Source: Mesaphorura yosii (Eukaryota > Arthropoda > Collembola > Poduromorpha > Tullbergiidae). Taken from it: DNA of 64,000 nt. The stretch lies in the NCBI GenBank assembly GCA_009869945.1, contig WIXG01000238.1, positions 59,744 through 123,743 of the forward strand, read 5' to 3'. This document shows positions 31,810 through 43,192 of the stretch, piece after piece (within the stretch, counting starts at the first letter, position 1; each line of letters opens with the position of its first letter). The notes beneath the pieces are model-generated. The model was given only the letters and a program-made list of their open reading frames with translations. It was not told where the DNA came from and made no database searches. A program made the position numbers and the translations under genes.

Positions 31810-32700
31810 TTTGAAGTACAGCCTTGTTGACTGAGTTTACGAAGGTTTTACGAAGAGTAGATTATTGTTCAATAAATAGAGGGTCCTCCAAGAAACGATA
31901 GAATGTGGCAAAACTCAATTTTGGAACAAGTGAGTGAGGGGATTTATCGGAGCGAATTCAATTGAATGAGATAGGATGAGGAATGATGCCTCACATGAAC
32001 TTGGCGCTCGTCTTCCTCGTCCTGCTCGTACGACAGACCATTCAGCTTCATTTTGCCCTATGTGTTTTAAGTAAGGACTTTCAGCAAATTAAAGGACAGG
32101 CCTGAGCCGATAACAGAAAGGATTGACTAATTTGTGCACAAGCCGTGAGTGAAATCTAACCAAGAGTTACACCGATTTGATATGAATTGATAAATTCATT
32201 GATAGGAGATCGACTGGCATGGCATCGCAACGCGTCTGTAGAATTCTCATTTTTCTCAAAAAGGTGGTAAGAGCACCATAAAAGCCATACCGAATAATCA
32301 GATCCTGCTTCCAGTCGCCATCTGCTCGGGGACCAAGCAAACATGACAGGTACCTGTACGTGGTAAAGTCTGCTTCTGATATTCATGCATTAGGCTGAGT
32401 GCTGCAGGGGGCCATGTGGTGTTTTTTGCTACACGAGTTGAGGCAGTGAGTTTGAATGCATGAGCCGGCGTGCTCGTGTATTCCACCATATTGTATGCCA
32501 TAGGCAGACTTTTACAGTGCTGCATTTCTCTGTCTTCTGTTGGATAGGAACTTTGAACAAGGCAGTAGTAGTTGAAAGTTCTCTGGTTAATTGTTTTACG
32601 TTAATTTTAAGTAAGTTGACAATCAATAATTAATGGTTTAACACAGATTTATCTGATAAGTCTTAATTTTTCAACTGTTTGTTTGAAACTAGGTACCACC
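31810..32700. other. Divergent promoter region between Nup62 and eL15
   Basis: About 0.9 kb between divergent genes. For eL15 a 5' non-coding exon ending at 32610 (donor TTTTAA/GTAAGT) with an 82-nt intron to the acceptor at 32691-32692 is plausible, as many ribosomal protein genes split just before the ATG. No FG-repeat coding sequence for Nup62 was found on the minus strand here. Confidence 0.45.
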
Positions 32701-33823
32701 ATGGGGGTGTACAAATTTATGCAAGAATTATATCGGAAAAAGCAATCCGATGTAATGCGATACATATTGCGTATTAGATGCTGGCAATATCGACAACTGA
32801 ACAAGATTGTACGCGTTCCAAGATCGTCAAGACCTGACAAGGCAAGAAGACTTGGATACAAAAATAAGCAAGGTAAGTAACCGATAAAGTGCTAGTGAAG
32901 GAGTCAGGCAACAAGCTCGTTAGTGATCAATCAGTCGGACTTGAACTAATCGGCATCTGTTGCGCAGGGTTTGTTATTTACCGAGTACGCATTCGACGTG
33001 GAGGACGCAAGCGTCCAGTCCCAAAGGGTTGCACATACGGCAAGCCAAAGAGCCATGGTGTCAACCAATTGAAACCAGTCCGCAACCTGCAAGCCATTGC
33101 TGAGGTAAATCACACCGACTCCTGCCATTTATCAAGTTATTTACTAAATATGATGCTACCCAATACTTTCTGATTCATAATGTTGAATACTTCACTTCCT
33201 TGGATGTCTGAATCTAATTCCTTTATGTCGGGCTTAAATAGTCATAAAAAGCGTGCAAGGCAGTGCTAATCATGAATTTTCTATGTTGCAGGGTCGACTG
33301 GGGAAGAAATTAGGAGGACTGCGCGTGCTAAACTCGTACTGGGTTGCCCAAGACGCTTCATACAAGTACTATGAAGTTATACTAGTGGATACCTTCCATA
33401 AAGTAAGCCATCGCACAAAATTGAAGTATTGCGACGGAATTACGTTACTATAAACCTTTACATATCTGTCTATGATGATTGGCATGCACCACTCCGATTT
33501 ACTGAGGAGAACTGTCCCATAAGCAAACTGAGAACATTTTTTTATTTTAAAGAAGCATTCCCTTTACCCATGAATTACTTGGACTTGTAAGAAGAATGCA
33601 ACCTAATAAGTATTTTCTTCTGTTTTAGGCCATTAGGCGTGATCCTAAAGTCAACTGGATTTGCAACGCTGTGCATAAACATCGGGAACTGCGTGGAAAG
33701 ACGTCTGCTAACAAGAAGAGCCGAGGCTTGGGCAAGGGTCACCGATATGCGCAGACGATTGGTGGCAGTCGTCGCGCTGCCTGGCTACGACGAGAGCGTT
33801 TGCAGATGCATAGGAAGCGCTAA
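32701..33823 (+). CDS. RpL15: 60S ribosomal protein L15 (eL15)
   Basis: Four coding exons (32701-32872, 32968-33104, 33292-33402, 33629-33823) give exactly 204 residues, the standard eL15 length. Family blocks run end to end: [96 protein letters not shown] and the end [11 protein letters not shown]...MHRKR. The protein is a core component of the large cytosolic ribosomal subunit. The ATG has a strong context (ACCACCATGG), 9 nt after a splice acceptor. Confidence 0.97.
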
Positions 33824-33866
33824 TTAAATTGAAGAAATGAACATTGTGACATTTCTACTTGATAAC

Positions 33867-33872
33867 AATAAA
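33867..33872 (+). terminator. Poly(A) signal of eL15
   Basis: AATAAA 44 nt after the eL15 stop codon, a normal spacing for a short ribosomal-protein 3' UTR. Confidence 0.7.
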
Positions 33873-36363
33873 GGTTCAATTTATTAATTTTATCGATTGC
33901 TGCCATTCAATTTTCACCGGGCGGATGTTGGGGTCAGTGACGGACAGAAGACAGGGCCTTGTAGGATTGCTTGCACTACGTACTTGAATTCCTTTCTCAT
34001 CGACGCGACTGGCAGCACGTCAAATGACAAGAAGGGCACCCTTCGACCAAGACATTGCTTTGGATTCCCAAAATTGCCGTTGATATCAATAACTTTTCAA
34101 TTTGAAAATTCTTGTGCATGATTCAAGATGCCTCAATTCCAAACATTGGATGAAGAGCAGGAGTCTTATCAAGTGTCACCAGCATACAAGTAGTCGGTAT
34201 GATTCGACATGAGTCAGTATAGAAATTTGTGATTTGTCAGCAGAACCGGAAATTAGTGAAACTAGACTAGGCGTGTGTGCCGACAACGCTCATAGTCCGC
34301 ATTTCCAGTTTGACATAAAGCGGCAGTTCGGTTGAGATCTTATAAGCGACAGGCTTCAAATTCATTGTGAGCTCAATCAATCAAGACTGAACTGCCCACA
34401 TTTCTCACTTTGAAAAGTATTCCACCTGGACTTCATGAAGACACAAGTCAAGCTGAACAGTACATAAGTTTGCGATTTTATGAATATATTGAATTGAGAC
34501 AGCGATAATCTTGTTGAAAAGCCATCAAATTGAAGCCTCTGCCAGGTTTGAACATTAATCTACGTATTAGCACGCGCGCTGGGTCTAAGTGGAATGTAGA
34601 CGAATAAGAGAATGGTAACTAGGTTAATTGACGATAACTGTAACAGTATGCGGCTAGTGTAGAAAATATAACAACGCGTAGCACATGTTGCCAACAACAA
34701 AAACAGCTTCAAATACGCTCAAGATCACAAACCAAATCACAGAGCAACTCTCGATGTGTCAAAAACGCTCACGCCGCAAATCATTTCTCAAAATGCGTAC
34801 GAAAGACGCGTAAAGAGAAAGATTGGCTGTAGTCATTACAATCACAGCCAAAAGGATTTCATGATGAGATGCTGAAATGCAGGTGTTTGGCGTGGGTGGG
34901 TGTTTCATCCGCAATAATGCACAGTATTGAGAGTGAGGAGTAAATTATAGAGTACGAATTTAAGACAACGTACTCCCGTCGGCTGTGTTCGCTAATAAAT
35001 GGTTGGAATAAAGGGAGAAACATAAAAATTATCGAGTCCACTTAAGTTGGCACCAGATTTAAGGTGAAAAAAGTGCGAATGATGGGATTATATTTCACAT
35101 CAGTTATTACGAGGAGCATTGGCAAGTAGGACACTTCGTAATTGCTCTACATAAAATATTTTATCAACTTGACGCGTGACCGGATCTTTTTCCTCGATTC
35201 TTGGAATATTGCTCTCGAAGAAAGCGGCCAAAAGAAAGTGAAGCTTTCGTTTCCTTTTTGCGATGCCATTTGTCCGTTCTTTGACAATTGAAAAAAATTC
35301 AATCAGAAAAATGGTTAAATGTGTGGCCTTAAATTGGTGAGATTGACCGAGCACATGTGCGCTTGATCAAATCGATGAAGAGCGGACGCTCAAATATAAC
35401 ACAGGGCTTCATACAATGGAAAAGCTCAGCTTCGGCTTATTTTGTGAAGTGTTTCGCAGTTCTTGGATTCTTGTTGGTGAATTGCTTAATTGCCTTTTGT
35501 TTTGACTGAGCCATATCTGTGATGCAAATTTGACGCACTTGACGCTCATGTTGCCTTAGTCAAAGTCATTCGTTAAAGATTTGGCATTTGTGAGGCTTTA
35601 GATGATGTCTGTCTCTCAAGAAGTTGCCCAGCCGGCACTGCGGGCGAGTAAACCAAAGAGTTGATAAATAAGAACTTTCTTTATTCACCTTTCAATTTCA
35701 ATTACAACAAAAGTAATTCATGGAATTTACCATTACATTTTCATTACACAAAATATCCCAAAACAGGAAATAGTAAACTTAACAACTAAAATCGACTCGA
35801 CATTGCGTGAGTCGACTCAACCAAACAATATTAACAATGAATGGTAATAACATTAGCAATAAGCAGAAGTTAGCACATGTCACGCATTTCGATCGCCTTC
35901 AATATAAGTCTCAACTCAACACAAGTTGGTCGGCCTCTTCACAATTTGGATTCGGGCGATTTGGAGCTCAGTCAGAAGATTTTGGTAATTGAAATTTTAT
36001 CTTATTTTACCTGCGTACTATAAGAAGAACACAATTCTGTCAACTGGAAATTTGAACTCTATTCATATACATTGAGCATGGTTAAATCTGAGTTCGTGGT
36101 CGTGGGTGTGGCCTTTTTCAATTTTTTCGGGTTTTCGTCTCGTGTATCGGTTGCATATAAAAGTCAGGTAGGAATGTCTTGTAAATTGCAGGCATTTATA
36201 TTAAATTAGTATAAACCTATTGAATATGTTCCCCATTTATGTTGCTTCCAGAAATAAGTCAGAACTGTACATTCCCAAAATATATTCGAGTTCAGCCTAT
36301 TGTATGTAGTCATCCTAGTGTCCACACGAATGTCGATTCGGAGTCCAATGCCAATCGTGTAAA
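33873..36363. other. Intergenic region, no gene seen
   Basis: About 2.5 kb. Frames are short and unsupported on both strands. The right end holds the 3' UTR of the minus-strand membrane protein gene. Confidence 0.5.
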
Positions 36364-37646
36364 CCTAATTTAAATTGTTGAGCTCATATTTGGAATTTAT
36401 AGCGTCTTCTTCTTGGCCGGGCAGGAGACGGTCTTTTTGCACTCATCACCCTTCTTCATTGCGGATCGGAGTTTCTTGATTGTGCTTGAGACAGATGATG
36501 GAGCCATGTCTTCCATTACTCTGTGAAAGAAATGACAAAATGATATGAATGTTCAGTTCAGAGTCAACGTCAGTTTAGATGCGCCGAGTGAAAAACGTCA
36601 GAGAAATATTGAAATTGATACGAAAACAATCTTAACAGAAGTGGTTGACGCGGATCAAAAATAGAACAATTTGTCTAGCGACGCTACAAAATCGAAAGAT
36701 AATGAAAAGCTTTCAGTGTTTACTCACTTCAGCCAGGAGTCTGCCTTCTTGACCTTCTTCACCAATTTGCTGGCATCGCACATGATTTTCTCCATGCAAT
36801 CTTCTCCCTCAATTGCAGCCAAGACGAGACTGGTGACAACTCGGAAATCTTCTTTGCTCATTGACATGAGACTTGGAGCAGCTTCAAACAAAAAGGTGCC
36901 ATCATTTCTATTATTATTCACAAAAACAAAGCTTATGGAATGCAATTTACCTTGCAGCGCTCTGTAGTAGACATTCTCGTCGCTGCGAACGTATGCCCAT
37001 CCTGGGAACAAGAGAGCCAGCCCAGCAATGACTAACCCGGCGACTGCCAAAACGGCAATGATGCCCAAGGGATCAATTCCGTAGGAATCAGAAGCTACAT
37101 AATTTTCTTTCGTTGGGTGGTAAGAAGCGGCTTCTTTTTGTTCCTGGTAAATTGGAAGCAGTGACGTTATTGGAAATGTGGACATGAGTGGTTGCGGGCA
37201 GCGAATATGTTACCTGTACTGGGTAATAGTAGTAATAGTATCCAGTGTTGCCGCCAGCTGCGGCCTGAGGAGCGCCGTACGCGCTGCTTGCAGCCGCGGG
37301 AGCACCGTAGCCTCCTGAGGCCGGGGCTCCGTAGGCTGAACTGGATGCAGCCGCTGCGTAGCCTCCTGCGCCACCAGCTCCGAAGCCGGTTGAATATCCC
37401 GCATCGGCATAGGCGGGGGCTTCTCTGCTTTGTGCAATCTGATTGCTGGCTGAGGCGATTGGTTGCTGTTGGTTTATAATTTGATTAGCATTGATGTATA
37501 TCGTAATGCGTCTCATGAATTTCATCGTATCATCGTACGCCGAATTCATCTACCTGTTGTGCAGCCGCTTGCTGTTGGACTTGAGGTGCGGCGGAGGCAG
37601 CCACAGCCATGGCTATGGTCAAAAGGGTCATCTGTTGCCACTTCAT
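36364..37646 (-). CDS. Secreted single-pass membrane protein with AAAS-YGAP-rich ectodomain (cluster member 1)
   Basis: Five exons (37646-37554, 37465-37214, 37143-36951, 36881-36728, 36520-36364) join in phase into 282 residues. Order: signal peptide (about 1-20); a Gln/Ala-rich stretch; a low-complexity segment with repeated YGAP and Ala/Ser runs ending in a run of six Tyr; a transmembrane helix near 140-163; then a cytoplasmic or luminal helical domain with EGEDCMEKIMC and a later Cys pair. The layout matches the genes at 42457 and 45896, so these look like diverged paralogues. The function is unknown. YGAP and Tyr-rich repeats are common in arthropod cuticle and matrix proteins, so a role at the epithelial surface is possible. 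The last exon's reading frame after the second Cys pair is less certain. Confidence 0.75.
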
Positions 37647-37833
37647 TTTCTGTAAGAGGCAAGAGCGTCTGTGAGTGCGATATCGGCGTGAAGAATCAAG
37701 AGCACCAATTATGCCGTTGACGGAGGAAGACGAACTGAATGAATTTCGCATTACGTGAAGGTTTGATGGTTTCGTCTGACTCGTATCGGTGTATCATCTT
37801 TCTATAACTTTTATGTGTGCTGATGGGTTTTTA

Positions 37834-37841
37834 TTTTTATA
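37834..37841 (-). promoter_or_regulatory. TATA box of cluster member 1
   Basis: TATAAAAA on the minus strand, about 190 nt upstream of the start codon at 37646. This suggests a start near 37810 and a 5' UTR of about 160 nt. TATA boxes favour strongly regulated, tissue-specific genes. Confidence 0.45.
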
Positions 37842-40800
37842 ACCGTCGTTGCAAGATTAATTTCCAACGCGCATTGCACTGTGGTCTCCTCTTAGTTGGT
37901 CAAACTCGTTTATTTTTCTGCAATTTTTTCAAGTGTAAAAGTCGAGGTTTCGGCACGCATTGTTATTTATCTTAATAAGGCTCGTATTTTTTGCCTCGTC
38001 TTTTCTCACTCGAATGTATTACTTCAGACGTAATGAATTATTATTAAGAATAATGTGGCACTGGTCGATGTGCATGCTCAGTGTAGGGTGGTGATCTATT
38101 TGAACATGACCCACTTGAAATCCCTCCACTTATTACCGTCTCCACTACAATTACACAAAACAACGACTGCACGGTGAGGAGAAAGAAAATCCGTGTTGAA
38201 GAATGGCACAAGCCTCGCATGCGCTCGTCCACGTCTTCGTTTCATCATCTAATTAAAAATTCAACCGACGACTGCAGCGAGTACGACGACTCAGTGCAGA
38301 GTTCTGAGATGAACTTTGCTACGTTTTGCATGCACCGATGGACGCCTGTTACGGTGCCCCTTATTTTGATCGAATGTACAAACTGAATCAAGCGCTGGGC
38401 GAATGGCGAAGAATACGTTACGTGAGGCGAAAGGCAATAAAGGAGACAGAAATGTAGCAACGGTAAGGACAAGATGCTGATCCTCCGCCCGGTAACTGGT
38501 AATTCAGGTTCAAATCCGAATAGTTCGAAAAGACGTCGTTGACGAAGTAAGCATTCGGTCGCTTGACTGCAAGTAAACGCTCATTGATCATTATTTTCCT
38601 TATTCGAGCTCCGTCTCAGTGAAAAGAGCAGTAAAGTCGTCAGACAGGTAATGTAACATTGTGCATCGACCGAGTACGAATAACTGAGGAAAATGATCAT
38701 GAGATCTTGAAGTGTAGATAAATTCGTTTAACGGTACTTCGGCCTTCACACTGACCTGCTACATTGATCGTCCGGGACGGTGAACCTCATAAAATCTCAC
38801 ATCCTGTTTTTTCTTTTAATCTTTCGTTTACCTTATATTTCGTTCACCTCATTTCGTCTAATTCATTTCGCAGCCTCGTGCGTCTTTCCACGAATTGAGC
38901 CAAGAGTGCGATCTTCGAACAATAAGCCAATGCGTTCAATTCAATTCGAGCGATTTGTTGCTTTCGGGTAAATTCATTGCTGATTAACGACGGCTTTAGT
39001 TTTTTTTTATTACTTGATGAGCTCCGGTAGCGTGCTGTGACTTTATGGCCTCATGCTATCTCACATTACTTCCGGCGCATCAGTAATGCATTAATTTATT
39101 CAGGCGTTCTATCCGTCGTCATCCATCCTCGCATCGCAGTCTCATTCAGGAGAAGTTTCGACGGCGGTCGTCTGGTTTCTTTCTCAGGCGTCTTGACTGT
39201 TGGTGCCCTACTACACTAGCCTCGATAAACTAACCCACTTTGCAGAACGCCGTCATTCTATTGTTTTATGGCTGCCATATAAATGAATGGTCTAGTCCCC
39301 TTTAACCTTTGCGCGAGTGCTCGGTAAAAAGTAACATGAATCAAGCGAGCGGATGCTGAAAGAGAAACAGAAACGCCAGATGAATATGAATCATTTCGCA
39401 ACTTTTCACTTACGCGCGAATATTCTCTATTTATCATATTTACAGGTGACAAAATGGAAAGGCGGACGTGACGGGAACAAAGAGTGATTAAGCGAACTGA
39501 CGTCGACCGAAAGTGTAAACACGGCACGAAATAATCCTCCGATGAACTTTGCTTTTCTGGAATTCATCCGTCTCTGTCTCCGCATTTTATGTCTTCACAG
39601 CATTTGTGCTTTTCAGAGCGACAAGAGGCAAGAAACTTTCCTTCGCATCTCAACAATTTGTTGTACGACAGGGCATCAAATTAAGTAATGGAAGAGAGAC
39701 GAACGAGAAAAGTTCTTTGTTGAGACTTTAAAACCCTGCTACACAACATTTCTTCCTTCTGCCCGTCTCCGGGTGGAATGTGGAGGTAATGGAAATTTCG
39801 TGTTCCGTGACCTTGTCCTTGAGAGTCGAGGGAAGTGGATGAACAGAGAAAAGCTACCCATCAACTCGGCCGAAGGGTTCGTAACCCTTGAAGCACTTCT
39901 CGTATACATGAGTTTAAAATTTAAAACGCTCCCTTCCAGTGTGCATGGGAGTCTCCATGCTCAGTTTGCGTCAGACCATTTTCTCATTGTGAATATCGGA
40001 CCCACCATTCAGAGCGTCTTCCTTTACCTTTCCATGCGTAGAGCATTAGAGCGTATGTTGGGCTTACCTGAGATTTATTGGGGGCAGAGAGAAACGTCCA
40101 AGTAAACAAGATCGGTGAGAGGATCCTCTGGAACTGCACTTTGCACCAAACCAAGCGAATGAGATTCCGGACTCCTTGTCGAGTCTGTCAGCACTTCAAC
40201 TTGAATCAACAGAATGCTACTTTTATTTGCAAGGCTTTTAGTTGTTGATTTGTTTATTTGCACACGCACGAGAGTGAACTAAACAACGGACTGAATGAAA
40301 ACTGGTCGTTTTTCTGGGGCCTCACCTGCCTTTTATACCTGGCGATTTTTTCCGCAAGTCAGTACACTCGTCTAATTGCATTCTTCAGTTTTGAGTCGAA
40401 GAAAAGAAAAGCATGTGTGGCTGTAAAGAGGCTGGTTAGAAATATTAATAAGTGAGGACAAGAAGATGCATTCGAAGTAGCAATGCACTCGGCTGGCTTG
40501 GCTTGGCTTATCACTGTCTTGCATGAGATCCGCACTAAAACACAAATTTGCGGAATTCTCATACTTTTATTTATGTGGGGGTGACCAGTCTGTGAAGCAT
40601 CAACTCGGTACGGGATCTCACAAACCATCTCAGCAATGCCATAAAACACAACTGCACTCTCTTGCCTTCATTCAACTTCTCTCAGACAATGTTTCTTTGT
40701 TTCCTTGAGTAAACACTTCGTACTGTTCTGCGGCTGCATCATAATTATAATACTCGTTGTTTCAGATTTAAGCAAATTTCTGAGGTTTCTGACAATCCAA

Positions 40801-42456
40801 CTTGGGTTTGAAATTTTTACTCTTTCTGGGCCAATTTTTACTGCGAAATGAGCACAGCTGCCCACAGGGCAACTTAATTGATTAATGACTCATAAGACGT
40901 ATTCGTTTTGTGCTCGAAACCGATTTGAGTAGTTCTTTATCATTCAAGGCATCGTCCAACGTCCAGGCTTAGAGAATCTACCGAGGAGGGGAACAGGAAC
41001 GAGATGTATTCTTCCATGTTTTTGTACCTTCAACTTGACCCTGACAATGAGAAGTGCATTTGTCCGCCCTTGACTCTTCTTCCCTTCATCCGTGTTCAGG
41101 TAGGTTAGGACACCTGTGTATCAGCCTGCAGAAGGTATGTAAACATGGTGAAGATGATGCAATGATGGTGCATCACTGCGAGTGAGCCAGCCTTTCCAGA
41201 GAGACCCAGCCAATCACCATCCAAACGAACCCTTCGAGGGTCCCTCGCAGACACCTGAGCACCCTCAACCGAAGGTAGAAAAACCTGGGATCCACGCCTC
41301 ACGATTAGTAGTAGGTATCGTCCGAGTGACGCGACAACCAGTTTCGCTCTCGACTTTATCTCTTCAAGACGTTTCACAATTCCTCGTTCCGTGGATCCGT
41401 GACAGAGTTCTGAGTCTCAAGTGATCTGTGAGCACCGTCAGAAATCGTCCAAGAAAACTTTCATCTGTCCAAGGTAAGACGATTGCATGTCAAGTCGGAG
41501 TCGGGCAAGTATCAAGAGAGAAATCGAAATAAATCAGGATTAGGCGAGTGAAAATGTTGTGCAGAACTATTTGCTGTCCCAACGTAGAACCAAACGTAAA
41601 GCTAACCAGCCATGCAGGTGAACGAAGAGGATGTGTCGTTCAGGCCCAACGTTGAGTCAAGTCCAAGACCAAGTTGAGCACTTTTCACAGTAAAGTAAAG
41701 TAAAACACGCGGATTAATGCCAAGAAATGAAATATGGGTCAATGAGAACACAGAAAGAGAAGGAGAGAAGTAGCGCTTCCGCTCCATTCATTCATTTGCC
41801 ATTCTTACCTGGTTTCGCGTTTTTTGTTCCTTCCCTTACAAGAATCGCAATGCAAGTAAATCTGCTCCTCGATCTTGACTGTTTAGTCTCATAATTTACG
41901 TACGGAAGGCAAACTGCTGCGAGGTTTCTTCGGAAGTTTAATTACGCGCAGGTGCAACTACATAATACCAGCCAGTTACTCCAAGCGTATTTCAATGCAA
42001 TTGAAAGCAGGTGAAATTGTATTCTTATAAAAGATGAGTGACCGGTCGCATTGTCATGAGACAATCGCCAAATGAGGTTACGCTGTGCAGGATTGGTCTG
42101 AATTGAGGGTCATTCATAATTACTCGCGCCGTGTAATCAGAATCCCACACCGTGCTGTATAATTTATTGAGCCCTCTGAGCGGTCAACATGCACATTTGA
42201 GTGATTCATCCCATCTCAATGGCAGCATCCTTAACGAGAGAAAGTTTGCTCGCACGCTGCACTTTGGATCATCTTGTTTGAGCTTCATCTTATTTATGGC
42301 TGCACTTCTCGAATAAATTAAGATTACCATCTTTAATGAATAATTTTCGATGCAAGTGCAGTGCATCATGGATGAGTACCATTTGTAGATCGTAGTTTCT
42401 TTTTATCGCTGTTTACTCATTAAAACGTCTAACTGAATGAATGACGTTTATACAGA
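37842..42456. other. Intergenic region between cluster members 1 and 2
   Basis: About 4.6 kb. Several frames of 60-110 codons occur (the longest 39773-40105), none with family resemblance or splice support. A T-arm-like string (GGTTCAAATCC, about 38508-38518) does not sit in a foldable tRNA. A TATAAAA at 42026-42032 could serve the plus-strand gene starting at 42457 if its 5' UTR is long or spliced. Confidence 0.45.
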
Positions 42457-43113
42457 ATGAGGTCCTTCTTTCTTTGGGCGCTGTGTGTGTTTGGTTTGGC
42501 GAATGCGGCCACTCCAATGGGTCCCGTATATCGTTCGATCAACTCGGCGCCCGTTGGAAATCTGAACAAACCAGAAAATTCGCCAACCACATCCTTCCAA
42601 CCCACGGCCGAGGCGAGGGAAAGCACAAGTTATGAACCGAAAGTTGTTGGAAACACACAAACAGGATCGTCTTCGGCCCCTACGACGTCTTCGATTGTTG
42701 GAACAAGCTCGGCCGTCCAAGCCAACCCGATCCCGACAGTATGAGTTTTAACCGTCTCACAAGCAATCGCTCAATCAGCTCATGCTAATAGAAATGTTTT
42801 TCTTTTGCAGACGCTGTACTACTACCAGCCTCCTACTCAGCAGTACGCTGCCTACCAACAGCAGCCACAGCAGCAGGTTCAATCGTACAACGCCGGAACC
42901 ACTGACCTCTGGACCAAGTACCACATGAACGATGTCATGATTGGCGGCGCTGCACTGGGACTCATTCTGGCTGGAGGCTACATGGTGGGCACCAAATTGT
43001 GGAACGTTCGAGGTCGGGCTCTCCGTCAACTGTCTGAGCTGGACGCGGATGACTTGTCTCGCATGGCCAAGAGCGTGTTCCAGGCAATCGACAAAGTTTA
43101 CAACAAAGAGTAA
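42457..43113 (+). CDS. Secreted single-pass membrane protein with Gln/Tyr-rich ectodomain (cluster member 2)
   Basis: Two exons (42457-42738 and 42811-43113) give 194 residues. The first ATG opens a clear signal peptide (FFLWALCVFGLANA). A Ser/Thr/Pro-rich stretch follows, then a Tyr/Gln-rich stretch (QQYAAYQQQPQQQVQSY), a transmembrane helix near 136-157 containing small residues (IGGAALGLILAGG), and a short tail rich in Asp and Leu ending KVYNKE. It shares the order signal peptide, low complexity, helix, short helical tail with the genes at 36364 and 45896, but lacks their Cys-bearing C-terminal part. The function is unknown. Confidence 0.8.
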
Positions 43114-43186
43114 AGCATTCTCCTCATTTCGTCAGACTATCGAGCTCGATTCTTGACTCATTCCTGATTCACAATACTTTTATTAC

Positions 43187-43192
43187 AATAAA
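43187..43192 (+). terminator. Poly(A) signal of cluster member 2
   Basis: AATAAA 74 nt after the stop codon at 43113. Confidence 0.65.

Noticed and set aside
38460-38530. tRNA-like B-box GGTTCAAATCC
   Set aside because: No T-stem pairing, acceptor stem or A-box at the right spacing.
39773-40105. 110-codon open frame between cluster members 1 and 2
   Set aside because: No family resemblance and no supporting signals.
41105-41424. Opposed open frames of 90 and 80 codons in a locally GC-richer stretch
   Set aside because: The higher GC lowers stop-codon density on both strands; neither frame has a recognisable domain.
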